Origin: Heterohyrax brucei
Lineage: Eukaryota; Chordata; Mammalia; Hyracoidea; Procaviidae
Direction: 5' to 3'
Length of the DNA stretch: 64,000 nucleotides
Assembly (NCBI GenBank): GCA_028571685.1
Contig: CM053162.1
Span: 69,924,351 to 69,988,350, forward strand
This document shows positions 11,201 through 23,050 of this stretch, one piece after another. Under the pieces are notes generated by a model, which was given only the letters and a program-made list of their open reading frames with translations, did not search any database and was not told the DNA's origin. Within the stretch, counting starts at the first letter, position 1. Every line of letters begins with the position of its first letter. The position numbers were made by a program, and so were the translations under genes.

Positions 11201-11803
11201 ACAGGAGTGAAGTTATCAATGATTTCATTTTACTTGATCCCACAATCAACAGCCATGGAAGCAGAAATCAAGAAATCAAGACTCATTGCATCAGGAAAAT
11301 ATGCTGCAAAGGACCTCTTTAAAGGAAAGCTGCCACCTTCAAGATGAAGGTACACCTGACCCAAGCCATAGTATTTTCTTGCATTGCATGCATGCAAAAC
11401 CTGAACAATGAATAAGGAAGACAGAGGGCACCACTGAATTGCTGTGTTGGAGAAGAATATTGAGTGCACCGTGGACCGCCAAAAGGAAAACAGATCTGTT
11501 TTGGAAGAAGGACAACTAGAGTGCTTCTTGGAAGCAAAGATGAAGAAACTATGTCTTACATGCTTTGGTCACGTAGTCAGGAGGGATCAGTCCCTGGAGA
11601 ACGACTTCATGCTGGTAAAGCAGAGGCTTGGAGAACAAGAAGAAGACCTTCAACAATGTGGACTGACACAGTGGCTGCAACAATGGGCTTAAGCCTAAAA
11701 ACTACTGTGAGGCTGGCACAAGACGGGGCAGGGTTTGTTCTGTTGTGCATAGGGTCGCGGGGAGTTGAACTGACTGGACAGCACCTAACAATAACAGTTA
11801 CTC

Positions 11804-12486
11804 AGTATTGAAAACACTGCTGCAAATCATGTGTCCATATAGCTTTCTTTTCATGTGTAGGTCTGTCTACAGTTCAGAATTTCAGATATGCAACAGTCTG
11901 GTCAACAAATCCATGACTTTTATGTTGCATGAGTCTTTTTTTTTTTTTTAAGTTTTTGTCCAAAATGTGTAGATGGTATCTTCAGCATAACTAGACAACT
12001 TCATTGGAGGTTCTATGGGTATTTGCAGTGACTCCCTTTCTTGCTGGTTTGTTGAGTTTCCTTCTAGCCACAGCAGTAAACTTACACCATCCCTCAAGAT
12101 TATGAGCAAGTCTCTAAAAATTATTCTATATTTTATTCACGTCTTAATGAAACTATGAAATTACTTAACTGGATTTTTACTGTATACTTCATAGAGGAAT
12201 TAACTCTTTGACTCTATGCTTAATTGGACTCATTCCTCTATTTTGTTTTAGATTTTCTTTAGCTTTGATTTTTTCATGCATTTCTGCCTTTTGTTGAATC
12301 GATTGGATATTCTTCATTCTAAGTATTTTCTTTAGTAGGTATTGACTGAAGAGCAATGTAGTTTGGTTTGGTTTTGGTAGTACGAAAATCATATTGGGTC
12401 ATTATGGGCTGAAGTTGACTCTGTGGCAATGGGCTTATTTACTTTTGTTTAATACCTGCTCTTGAAGAACACTTATTCAACAATTA
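11804..12486. other. Unassigned DNA
   Basis: T-rich on the + strand, with a T run at 11937-11950. The stretch 12180-12420 is lysine-rich when read on the minus strand and could be an old LINE ORF1 relic, but I cannot assign it. Confidence 0.3.
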
Positions 12487-12712
12487 GCATCCTGAGTGGC
12501 ACGAGCAGTTGGGCAGTTGGCAGTTCAATCACAGTTGACAGTTCACATCCACCTAGGGGCCTTTCCGAAGAAAGTCCTGGTGATCTACTTCAGAAAATAG
12601 GCCACGGACGATCCTGTAGGGCATAGTCCACCTCTGACCCTATCAGAGTCATCATGAGCTGGAATTAACTACAGAGCAACTAGAGTGCTTTGGGTTCTGT
12701 TTTTTGTCTGTT
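12487..12712 (+). mobile_element. AfroSINE, long subfamily
   Basis: Head 'cctgagtggcacgagcagtt', then 'ttcacatccacctaggggcc', 'cctggtgatctacttcagaa' and 'gagtcatcatgagctggaat'. The 'gatctacttc..aaa..gcca' middle marks the longer subfamily also present at 25565 and 57113. The head contains a small internal repetition (cagttggcagtt..cagttgacagtt). Confidence 0.85.
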
Positions 12713-12860
12713 TTCATTCAGGAATTATTTGGAGGCTTCAACTATGTGCCAGACATTGCTATTGCTTCCAGGGTATACCAGTGAGCACACCTGATAAAAT
12801 CTCTCTCTCCTGAAGTTGATATTCCAGTAAGACAACACAAGTACCTAAGTCACAGAGTAC
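12713..12860 (+). repeat. Ancient mammalian repeat (L2-like), fragment
   Basis: 'caactatgtgccagacattg' and 'gggtataccagtgagcac' resemble a very common old mammalian repeat that also appears at 31665, 53395 and 54245. The exact family is uncertain. Confidence 0.45.
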
Positions 12861-14721
12861 TTAGCCGGTAACAGACCTTCTGAGGAGAGGAAATGCGGGG
12901 GCAAGGTGTACGGACAGGGAGGAGAAGAGCAAATTTCAGTAGGATTTTCATAAAATGTTCTATGCAGCTATCTGGGAAACCACCTTCCAAGAAGAAAAAT
13001 AACAACTGTGAAATCCCTCCGGCAGAGGCTGCCCTAGCGTGTACAAGGAGCAGCAATGAGCTGACTATGGCCAGAGACAAGCGAGCAGGTGACAGGGACA
13101 CGCAGTAAAGTCAAAAAGGCCACAGGATGCCACAAGGATTAGGACTTTCTATTTCAATGAACTTGAATTTGAGAACTGAAACAATGTAAAATATTTTCCA
13201 TTAAATACAAATAGGACTGCTTTTCACTTGAACAACTACACAGTGTCATACGCCGTTTGTATTTTCTTGGGCATCTATAGCCCGCGCCTAAGCATGACAC
13301 CAGTTTTGCCAGTGACAACAAACTGGTCCACAGCAAAGTATTTTTTTCTGTACACTAATGTAACACTGAACGTATTTATTGGAATATTTACAGCAGACAC
13401 CACTAATGACAGTGAAATCTCCATAAAATGTAATTAGCCATTAAACGGGCATACTTATTACTACATAGCTAAATTACTAAAATCATTTTAAAAAATAAGG
13501 ATAATTTTTTTTAATTTAAAATAAGGGTCTAATACTGACTCATGACCATTTGGAAATGCAAAAATTAGTACTACAACCAAAAGAGCAAAAGAAACTAACG
13601 AAACTGGAAAAAGCTACGGCGCAAATTTCACATCGAATCCAAACCGCAATTTTTGGAAAGCAGAGTGAAAGAAAGAATTCTTTTTTTTTTCCCGAAAACT
13701 TTGAAGTCTGTTTGGAACGGATTTGGCATGTGAATCTACTTCTGACAACTATAAGTTTTATAGAATGTAAACACAGAACAAGGCATTCCCCTGAAAATTG
13801 AGTATTCAAATTCAGATGTATTTCAATTGTAGAATACACATTGGATTTCAAAGACTTAATTCAAATTAAAAAATGCTTTAAACTCTATTTCTGTTTTGAT
13901 TACATGCTGAAAGTGTAATATTCTGGACACATTTGATGATTTAAAATATACTATTAGAAATAATTTCACTTGTTTCCTCTTTCTGAATGTATCTGAAAAC
14001 CTGTCCCCACGGCTTGTGTTATCCGTCTGTCCAACAGCCTAGCCTTCATCCTAGACCACGTGGGAAAGCCGCTACTTCTCTGCTGAGCGCTGTTTCGTGC
14101 CCAGCAAGATGCTGACTATTCTTGCCATCTGGTCATTAAGAGGCAAGAGAAGCCCAAAGCCATTGCAACAACCGAAAATCCACCCACCTATGATTGAGAA
14201 CTACCGTTTACACTGAAATGCAGGAAAATTCCCACAGCTAGAACCCTCAGGCAGAGCATTTGGCTGGTTGAGAACTGAGACAGGAAATATAACCCAGAGG
14301 AAGACTCATCTATTGCCAGACACAGAGACTGTGAAGACGGAACAGCTTTAGCTGATCCGGTTCCTTAGTCGGCTACACCGGCTATTTCCCCACGAGCCCC
14401 GCCTGGGAGCACTCAGTCCGCCTGAGATCGCTCTGAGATGCTGTGGCCGAGGGTTGCTCTTTCTTCTCCTGCAGTTTGCTTTGGTATGCTGCATTAGTTA
14501 CTTCTGTTAGTTTTTTTTTATTTTTCCTCCTTCAATTCTATCCACTTTCTAGCATCATAATTTTCCTCAAAGCATCTCAGAACTCTTCTATTAGTTTGTG
14601 TTATTATGTATGACTACAGCATTGTTCTTTCACTGGCTTGTCTGTAAACAGGAGAGATGAGTGACCGTGCTGAGCGCGCTGTCTTAATTATTGCGATGCT
14701 TGCTAACTGGTCAGTTGGAGC
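12861..14721. other. Unassigned DNA with a CpG-bearing stretch
   Basis: No gene recognised. 13540-13950 carries opposing open frames (+ 13550-13801, - 13540-13851) with no motif. 14340-14460 is GC-rich with several CpGs. Poly-T stretches lie at 13506-13515 and 13680-13690. Confidence 0.35.
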
Positions 14722-15234
14722 ACATCATGGAGTGAATTGTGCCCCCTCAAAAAATATGTGTGGCCATTTGGCCAGGCCACTATTCCCAAGATTTTATGAT
14801 TGTCCTCCATTTTGTGATTTTCCTGAATTGTATGTTAAAGAAGATTAGAGTGGGACTATAAATCCCTTCCTAAGTTTACCTCCCTGCTCCTAAGAGAGTC
14901 TCTCTGGAGTATGCCTTGCAGTACCTTTTATCCTACAAGAGATAAAAGGAAAGGGAAGCAAGCAAAAAACTGCGAACCTCACACCATCAAGACAGCAGCA
15001 ATGGGAGCCAAGCACATCCTTAAAACTGAGGCTCCTGCACCAAGCTGCTCCCCGAACAAACAGTGAGGGAGCACAAGGATTTTCCTCTAGAGCCGACAGA
15101 AGGAAAGCCTTCCCCTAGAGCAGACACCCTGCATGCAGACTGGTAGCCTACGGGACTGTGTGCAAAGGAGTCTTTCTTGGCTGAAGCCATCCACCTGTGC
15201 TATCTCTGTTAGCAGGCACTACCTGACTACACCA
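14722..15234 (+). mobile_element. Solo LTR, MaLR-like
   Basis: It opens like MaLR LTRs ('tggagtgaattgtgccccct') and closes like them ('gaagccatccacctgtgcta', 'ctgttagcaggcac', 'ctgactacacca'). The middle ('gattagagtgggactataaa', 'acctccctgctcc') matches the LTR at 28052 closely, so the two belong to one subfamily. No internal retroviral sequence adjoins it. Confidence 0.8.
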
Positions 15235-15489
15235 GGGCACAGAGCAAAGTGAGATGTTTTTTTGACATGGTTCCACAGCAGCCACCTGCTACATCTTACT
15301 GGTGTGTCTAGTGTGTCTACTAACTGCTCTAGACTTTCTCAAGAGACCGTCAAAGTATTTGCAAACATAAACGACTTTTCTCCTTATTCCTATTTTTTCC
15401 CATTTGTTACACCAGACAAACTTTCAAAAGAATTAGTTGTCAACAATGACAACAGAGAATCACACTGCCTCTTCCTGGGTTGAAGCTGT

Positions 15490-15672
15490 TGTTAGGGGCC
15501 TTTGAGACAACTTTGACCCACCCATGGGATGGAGCGGATCTGCCCCCTGGCACTAGCTCCTAGGCTAAAATCTAGGGGTTCAGGTCACCAACGGAGCGCT
15601 GGGTATGTTCCAACCGTCTGACTTTCAGGTCAGCAGTGAGGGCTTAGCCATTGCTGTACCAGAGCCTCTAGG
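15490..15672 (-). mobile_element. AfroSINE-like, diverged
   Basis: The reversed head is visible ('tttcaggtcagcagtgaggg', 'gccattgctgtaccagag'). The 3' part is poorly conserved. Confidence 0.6.
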
Positions 15673-15777
15673 CAGCTGAAGGCCAAATCCAGGTCACAAA
15701 ATGTTTTCTTAAGCCTGCCCAAAGTTTGGGAATTTGAAAATTGAATAATTTACATGGGCATCTATTCTGCATTTTAA

Positions 15778-15985
15778 GGAGCTCTAGCGATCCCGTGGTT
15801 AAGTGCTCTGCTGCTTACACAAAAAGGTTCAGGGTTCCAACCTGCCAGCCCCTCTGCGGCAGAGAGATGTGACAGCCTGATCTCCTAAGTATTACAGCCT
15901 TGGGAACCCTACAGAGAAGTCTTACTGTGTTCTATAGGGTCATTATGAGTCAGAATCAGCTCAGTGGCAGCAAACGGGTTTTCTC
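15778..15985 (+). mobile_element. AfroSINE, long subfamily
   Basis: Head 'gcgatcccgtggttaagtgc', middle 'ggcagagagatgtgacagcc', 3' part 'tatagggtcattatgagtca' then 'gaatcagctcagtggcagc'. Confidence 0.9.
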
Positions 15986-16070
15986 TAGTTTGCCACAATG
16001 CTCACTCAACACCCCCTATTGCTCTAGACCTGATCTATCCCACTGATTTACACTATTTCCTGAAAGGGGC

Positions 16071-16284
16071 AGAGCCCTGGTGGTGCAGTGGTTAAAGAGT
16101 GCAACTCTTTATTGACAGGCCAGAGCTTCCAAACTAGCAGTGGCCCTGGGGGAGGCAGACCGGCAGTCAGCCTTCCTCCAAACTTACAGCCCTAAAGACG
16201 CCGGGGGCAGGTCTGCTCCGTCTTCTAGGGCCCGTGTGAGTCAGAACCAACTCAACAGCAGTGGATTTGCTTTGGTTTCTTGCT
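16071..16284 (+). mobile_element. AfroSINE
   Basis: Textbook head 'gagccctggtggtgcagtgg', 3' part 'gtgagtcagaaccaactcaa' and a T-rich end. The body (16120-16215) is unusually GC-rich and diverged. Confidence 0.88.
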
Positions 16285-16640
16285 CTCTGGAGGAAGACAC
16301 TGCAGTTTTGTTTTGGGTTTTTTTTCTGAATTATTTAATTACTTTTGTGTTAACTATGAAGAATCATTTTTTAAGACTTGTTTTCAAAGTAGTTTGTTGT
16401 TGTTTTTATTACAAAAAAGGAAGATACTCATCAAATACAAAAAATAAAAAAGCCATCAAGTTTGCCAAGGTTTTAAAAACACAGACAGCAAAATGAAGAA
16501 AACCAAACTCTAAACTCAGTTCCCAAGTGATAACTTTCCTTAGTGTCTTGGTATACGCGTGGTCTAAAATCAATCAGCCTCTCTTTCTGTTTCTCTCTCC
16601 CTCCTCACATCAATTTGTCCCTGTCTAAATATATAAATTT

Positions 16641-16839
16641 TTGCCATGTGCTTTCCAGTCAGTTCTGACTCACGGTGACCCTACAGGACAGAGCAGAACT
16701 GCCCCGTAGGGGGTCCAACCTGTAAACCTGGACAGAAACAGACAGCCACACCGTTCTGCAGCTGATCAGCTAGTGGATTTCAACCACCAATGATCTGATT
16801 AGCAGCAAGGGCTTAACCACTGCACCACCGGGTCTCCAG
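16641..16839 (-). mobile_element. AfroSINE, long subfamily
   Basis: Reversed SINE: 'ttctgactcacggtgaccct', 'acaggacagagcagaactgc', an extended middle and 'cttaaccactgcaccaccgg'. It ends 42 bp before the left L1-B target-site duplication. Confidence 0.9.
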
Positions 16840-16881
16840 CGTATAAAACAAAGACACACATTCCTGGAAGTAATCCTTCCC

Positions 16882-16896
16882 AAAAATAAACGTCTC
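16882..16896 (+). repeat. Left target-site duplication of L1-B
   Basis: aaaaataaacgtctc matches acaaataaatgtctc at 24048-24062 in 13 of 15 positions; one mismatch is a CpG-type C to T change. The A-rich start fits the site preference of the L1 endonuclease. Confidence 0.75.
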
Positions 16897-17913
16897 GGGG
16901 GTGGAGTCAGGCTGGCGGACTAAACACACGTCTTCCCAAATCCCTCTGGAAACCACGGTCTGAGTTCACCACTAAGCAGAGCCTTCTGGCCGCCCAGTGA
17001 GCGCTCGGAGGCCGCGGAGGGCCGTGGGTTTGGTCTACCTACCGCTGAGCGGGAGTCTCCTTCTCTGTCGCCGACCCGCCCTGGTTGTGCCGGCTCCCGC
17101 GGACTGAAGGGAAAGTGGCATTGTAACTTTTTTCCTCTGTCTTCGCCGGCAGGTGGGCTGAGGTCTGACCGCCAGCAAGGCTCAGACGCGCCGCTGATGA
17201 GACTGCTGAGTGGAGTCACCGCATTCGGAGAGCGTGGCCTTGGGATCTGTGCACCTGGCTCCTCCGACCCCTCTCTGTCTCTCTGTCTCTCTCTCTCTGT
17301 CTGTCTCTCTCTGTCTCTGTCTCTCTCTCTCTCTCTGTGTCTCTCTCTCTCTCTCTGTCTCTCTCTCTCTCTCTGTGTCTCTCTCAGAATCTCCGCCACC
17401 GAACAGCCTTCTCCCCGGCGGGCGGGGGAGCGCGTGCGGGCCGCCATCTTGATTCACCGGGAGGCGGGGTTTCCTGTACGGCGGCCTTAGAGGGACCTAA
17501 TTCCCAGGCTGAGAGGCGGTGCTGCCCGGAGACCGCTTTTCCAGCAGTATTTGATACAGAGGTGCTTACTTTGCCAGCTGGGAAGACAGACTTGCATAAC
17601 TGAAAGACTGACTAATTTTGGACACTATCAGACACCTTTTACCCTTCAGGAGAGAAAATAACTGCAGTACATCCAAACGGCATCTGTTCCAGCCTTTACT
17701 GTCTTGCTTTGGACGGTGGGCTGAGGGCTCCCCAGGGACTCTACAAGTGGGGCTGTGCCTTTCCCAATCAGAAGGTGGAGCCTGCTACCCCAGAGACTCC
17801 ACTGAGCCCAGTCACTGAAGTACACAGAAGTGTCTGGTTTTCAACGTCCTATTCAGACTGAGCTTAAGATTTCATTACCGTAACACCCACCAGAGAAATA
17901 AAACACCCTCCAG
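16897..17913 (+). promoter_or_regulatory. L1-B 5' UTR with probable internal promoter
   Basis: Mammalian L1 elements carry their own promoter in the 5' UTR. Here the first 650 bp are strongly GC- and CpG-rich (for example 'ggaggccgcggagggccgtg' near 17010 and 'ggcgggcgggggagcgcg' near 17418), unlike the AT-rich surroundings, and are split by a CT tract. Whether it is active cannot be told from sequence. Confidence 0.55.
17271..17385. repeat. (CT)n/(CTGT)n tract inside the L1-B leader
   Basis: About 115 bp of almost pure CT dinucleotides with GT steps. It creates long serine/leucine frames on + and an arginine/glutamate frame on - (16920-17447), none of them genes. Confidence 0.97.
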
Positions 17914-18905
17914 ATGCCCAAAAAGCAACAAACTTCAGACCAGAACAGTAGGAAGAATTCACCTATGGCTTCAGAAGTCCCACAAAAGAAAGGTCCGAAG
18001 AACTTCCCAGATGAAGAAGCCTTTCTGAAACTATAGAAGGGCGAGTACAAAAGAACTATACACACAGCCCTCCTAGACCTTATACAAAAGGCAGCAGAGC
18101 AAAATGAAAAATTAAGCAAGCTGTTTCATCTGATGGAACACCAGTACTCTGAAATCCAACCAATCAATAACAAAATCAAAGAGAGAAAATTCAGTTCAAA
18201 GCCAAGAAAACAGACTGGAACAAATGGAAAAGAGAATTTCTGACTTGGAAGACAGAGCTGCTGACTCCAGGATCTATAAGGAGAAATCAGAAAAAAGAAA
18301 CAAGAAAAAGGAAGAAGCATTAAGAAGCCATTAAGAGGAACAATCTATGATTAACTGGAGTTCCTGAACATGGTGGGAAACCTCAGAACACAGAGAGTAT
18401 TGTGCCTGAGCTGCTGACAGAAAACTTCCCAGAAATTATGAAAGAAAAGAATATAGATACCCAAGATGCATATCCTTAAATGTATAAAATACATGCACTC
18501 AATATAGATCCCAAAAGAAAGACTCCAAGATGTATTATAATCAAGCTTAACAAAATGAAACACAAGCAGAAACTCTTAAAGGCAGCAACACTGAAAACAA
18601 ACTTAATATTCAGAGGGAAAACCTGTAGGCTTTTGTCGAATTTCTCAGCAGAAGGATCCTGGTATGGAGCCAATGGGGTGACACATTCAAATCCTTAAAG
18701 GAGAAGAACTTCCAACCAAGAATTATATATCGTGAAAAACTATCTTTCAACTATGAAAATGAAATGAAGACCTTCACAGATAAACAAAAACTCAAAGACT
18801 TTGTAAAAACCAAACCAAAATTACAAGAAATACTGAAAGAACCTCTTGGCTTAGAAGAACAAAATCATTAATTTTACACTTTAGGAGGAAATACAGAACA
18901 CATCA
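17914..18905 (+). pseudogene. L1-B ORF1 relic
   Basis: ATG at 17914 begins MPKKQQTSDQNSRKNSP and soon meets a stop near 18034. The frame resumes as a long charged, coiled-coil-like stretch (AAEQNEKLSKLFHLMEHQYS). Further on, 'ctgctgacagaaaacttccc' and 'gggtgacacattcaaatcct' mark the conserved C-terminal half of ORF1p. Several stops and frameshifts interrupt it. The RNA-binding product would have packaged L1 RNA. Confidence 0.75.
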
Positions 18906-19309
18906 TCCAGAAACCTTGCCTTAAGCAAGGCTCCAAACTCAATCAGAGCTAGAATAGTGAAAGAAATAATCCAGTGATCATATCATGAAAACTATGACAT
19001 CATCATATTAAAAAGAGGGATGTACTTCAGTCATTACAGTCCTTCCAGATGGACAGGAACTTAATAAGACTTGTAGTAGTTAAAATTTCATTTAAACATA
19101 GACTATTAAGAGGGATCACAGGGGCAGCCTCAAATCACAGTGAAGATGCAACATATCAAATCAAGAAACATAATACAAGAGTCTCAACAATCAAAAAACC
19201 CACTATGAAAAAGGTGAAAACCAACTCATAAAGAAGAATGTCCCAGAACAGAATAATAAGAACAACAGAGGAACAGAGGAAACATCAACACAAAAATAAA
19301 CATATCTCA

Positions 19310-20095
19310 ATGACAGCATTAAACACGTACCTATCAATAATTACACTGAATGCAAACGGACTGAACGCTCCAGTAAAGAGACAATGAGTGGCATCTTGGA
19401 TCAAAAGACACGACCCATCCATATGTTGCTTACAAGAAACTCACCTTAGACTTAAAGATAGGAACAAACTTAAAATTAAAGGGTGGAAGAATATATACCA
19501 AGCTAACAAAGAGCAAAGAAGAGTAGGTGTGGCAAGTCTCATCTCAGATAAAATGGATTTCAATGTAAAATCCACCATCGTGGTCAAGGATGGAGACTAT
19601 TTATTGCTGAAAGGTTCAATACACAAGGAGGACTTAACAATATTAAATATTCATGCACCCAATACGATAGCATCTAAATACATCCACCAAACACTGACTA
19701 CACTCAAAAAGGAGATAGATCACTCCACAATAATCGTGGGAGACTTCAACACTCCACTCTCGGTACAGGATAGATCATCTAGAAAAAAGCTCAATAAAGA
19801 CACAGAAGATCTTATTGACACGATTAACCAACTAGACCTCACTGACATACACAGAACTTTCTATCTATCAGCAGACAACTATACCTTCTTATCCAGTGCA
19901 CACAGAACATTTTCCAGAATAGATCTTGTGTTAGCACATAAAACAAATCTGAACAAAATTCAGACCATTGAATTATTGCAAAGCATCTTTTCAGACCACA
20001 AAGCCATTAAAGTCAAAATCAACAGCAGAAAAAACATAGAAAGAAAGTGGAACACATGGAAACTGAACATCTTGCTCAAAAACCATGGGTTATAG
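19310..20095 (+). pseudogene. L1-B ORF2 endonuclease domain
   Basis: ATG at 19310 starts MTALNTYLSIITLNANGLNA, the typical ORF2 opening, with one stop near 19385. The frame 19388-20095 then runs 235 residues: SICCLQETHL holds the catalytic glutamate region, VGDFNTPLS the Asp/Asn pair, and FSDHKAIKVKI the final Ser-Asp-His motif. These are the metal-binding and catalytic motifs of the L1 apurinic-type endonuclease, which nicks target DNA. The domain is remarkably complete for a dead element. Confidence 0.9.
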
Positions 20096-23050
20096 AAGAA
20101 ATCAAGCATGAAATAAAGAAATGTTTGGATTCCAAAGAAAATGAAAATACTTCTTACCAGAACCTATGCAATATAGCCAAAGCAGTGCTCAGAGGTCAGT
20201 TTATCTCTATAAATGCATGAATCCAGAAGCAAGAAAGAACCCAAACCAAAAATCTAATCCTACAGCTTGAACAAGTAGACATAAAGCAACTGAGGAACCC
20301 CTCAGGCACCAGAAGAAAACAGATCATAAAGATTAGAGCAGAACTAAACAAATTAGAGAACAGAAGACCAATTGAAAAAATTGAAAAGACCAAAAGCTGA
20401 TTTTTTTAAAAAGATCAGCAAAATTGACAAACCATTGGCTAAACTTACTAAAGAAAAACAGGAAAGGAAACTAATAACCCAAATAAGAAATTAGGGGGGA
20501 GTTGTCACAATAGACCCATCAGAAATCAAAAATACCATAACAGAATACTATGAAAGTTTATAACAAATTTGAAAACCTAGAAGAAATGGACAAATTATTA
20601 GATTCCTATCACCTACAGAATTATCACAAGGTGAAGCAGAACAACTTAATAAACCCACCACAAAGGAAGAGATTGAAAGTCTTCCAAAAACTACCAAAAA
20701 TAAAAAGCCCAGGCCCAGATGGCTTCACCGCAGAATTCTACCAAGCTTTTAGAGAATAGTTATCTCCAGTACTCCTGAGACTATTTCACAACATAGAAAG
20801 GGATGGAAAACTCCCAAATTCATTCTATGAAGGCAGCATAACCCTGATACCAAAGCCTGGGAAAGACCCAACCAAAAAGGAGAACTATGGACCGATATCA
20901 CTCACGAATCCAGATGCAAAAATCTCCAGCAAAATTCTTGCCAACAGATTATAACAACACATCAAAAAAATAATTCATCATGATACCATGGATGCAAGAT
21001 TGGTTCAACATCAGAAAAACAATCAACCACATAAATAACACAAATGACAAGAATCACCTGATTATGTCTACCGATGCAGAAAAGGTATTTGATAAATTCC
21101 AACACCGATTCGTGCTAAAAACTCTCAGCAAAATAGGAATAGACGGCAAACTCCTCAATGCAATAAGGATCATTTATACAAAGCCAACTGCCTACATCAT
21201 CCTGAATGGAGAGAGACTGAAACAATTCCCCTTGAGAACAGGAACTAGACAAGGATGCCCACTCTCACCTCTCCTATTCAACATTGTACTAGAAATTCTA
21301 GCCAGAGCAATTAGACAAGACCAAGAAATAAAGGGCATCTGCATCGGCCAAGAGAAAGTCAAAATCTTCCTATTTGCAGATGATATGATTGTATATGCAC
21401 AGAATCCTAAAGAATCCATAAGTAAGCTACTCAAATTGATAGAATAGTTCAGCAAAGTCTCATGATACAAGATAAACATAAGTAAGTCAGCAGGATTCCT
21501 TTATACCAACAAAGAGATTGTTAAAGAAGAAATCACCAAATCAATACCATTTCATATAGCCCCCAAGAAGATAAAATACCTAGGGATAAATCTAACTGGA
21601 GAAATAACAGACCTTTACAAAGAGAACTACAAGCCCTTGCTACAAGAAACTAAGAGAGACTTACATAAATAATCTACCCTGCTCATGGATAGAGGCATTT
21701 TTGTGAAAATTTCTATTTTACCCTAAGCAATCCACTCATATAATGCAATCTCAATACAAATTCCCATGACATTTTTTAATGAGCTGGAGAAACGAATCAC
21801 CAACTTTGTTTGGAAAGGGAAGAAGCCTCAGATAAGCAAAGCACCACTAAAGACGAAGAACACACTGGTAGGCCTCTCACTACCCGTCTCTAGAACCTAT
21901 TACACTACCACTATTGTCATAACAGCCTGATACTGGTACAGAAAGAGACAGATAGATCAAGGGAACAGAACTGAGACCCCAGAGATGACACCATCCTCCT
22001 ATAAACAGTTGGTATTCAACAAAGGACCTAAGACATTAAACTGGGGAAAAAACAATCTCTTCAATAAATGGTGCAGGCAAAGTTTGATATCCATCTGCAA
22101 TAAATTAAAAAAAAAAAACCGTATCTCACACCTTCTACAAAAACCAACTCGAACTAGATAAAAGACCTAAATATCAAATGTAAAACAATACAGCTCATCC
22201 AAGAAAAATAGTATCAGCAATGTAGACAGACTTCAAAATCCGACAAACCACAATCAACAGGAGAGAAAATAGGTAAATGGGAGCTACTAAGAATCAAACA
22301 CTTATGCTCATCCCAAAACCTTATCAATAGAATTAAAAGAACACTTATGAAATGGGAAAAAATACTTGGCAACTATATGTCAGACCAATGTCTGACCTCC
22401 ATAATCTATAAGGTACTACAAAATATCAATAAGAAAAAGATAAATAATCCAATTAAGTGATAGACAAAGGAGACGGACAGACACTTCTCTAAAGAGATTA
22501 AGGAAGACAAAAAAAATACAAGGACATGCTCACAATCATTAGCTATTGAAGATATTCAAATCAAAACTACGATGAGATATCATCTCACCCTAACAAGTTT
22601 GGCTATGATCCAAAAAATGCAAAACAACAAATGCTGCAGAGGCTATGGAGAAATTGGAACTCTCCTACACTGTTGGTGAGATTTCAAAATGGTGCAACCA
22701 CTTTGTAAAGCAATCTGGTGCTTCCTTGAAAAGGTGGAAATAAATATACCCTTTGACCCCAAAATTCCACTTCTTGGAATATACCCTACAGAATCAAGGC
22801 CACTCACACCAACTATACATGCACAAGAATGTTTATTGCAGCACAGTTCACAATAGCAAAAAGATGAAATAAACCCAGATGCACAAAAACAGAGGACTGG
22901 ATAGGTAAACTGTGGTATATATACTCAGCAGAACACTATGCAATGATAAAGAATAATCATGATTTTAGAAAGTATCTCATAACCTGGTTTCAACTGGAGG
23001 ACATTATGTTGAGTGGAAGTAGTCAGCAGCAAAAGGACAAATATTGTATG
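20096..23050 (+). pseudogene. L1-B ORF2 reverse transcriptase and C-terminal region
   Basis: The linker (20096-20540) leads to 'KIKSPGPDGFTAEFYQAFRE' just before 20760 and then a 155-residue frame (20980-21447). That frame contains [13 protein letters not shown] (first palm aspartate region), [20 protein letters not shown] and [14 protein letters not shown], the FADD catalytic box. Further stops follow. Sequence around 22620-22950 ('gcagaggctatggagaaatt', 'gcacagttcacaatagcaaa') is the familiar ORF2 C-terminal end. RT activity would need an unbroken frame, which is absent. Confidence 0.88.

Larger units (their letters stand above)
8562..11795 (+). mobile_element. RTE (BovB-like) LINE, near full length (RTE-A)
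   Basis: About 3.2 kb, the size expected of a complete BovB-type RTE. The order is 5' leader, endonuclease remnant (from about 8985), reverse transcriptase remnant (about 10390-11200) and 3' region with 'tggctgcaacaatgggctta' and the tail gcacctaacaataac. Imperfect 8-bp direct repeats flank it: agttattc (8554-8561) and agttactc (11796-11803). The reading frame is broken many times. A 37-bp SINE tail has inserted at 9233. Confidence 0.85.

Noticed and set aside
16920..17447. A 175-residue minus-strand open frame with long Arg/Glu repeats
   Set aside because: It is produced by the CT microsatellite in the L1-B leader; every overlapping frame is open because the repeat lacks stop codons.
19388..20095. 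The longest open frame of the window as a host gene
   Set aside because: Its QETHL, GDFN and SDHKA motifs identify it as the endonuclease domain of L1 ORF2, within a bounded L1 element.
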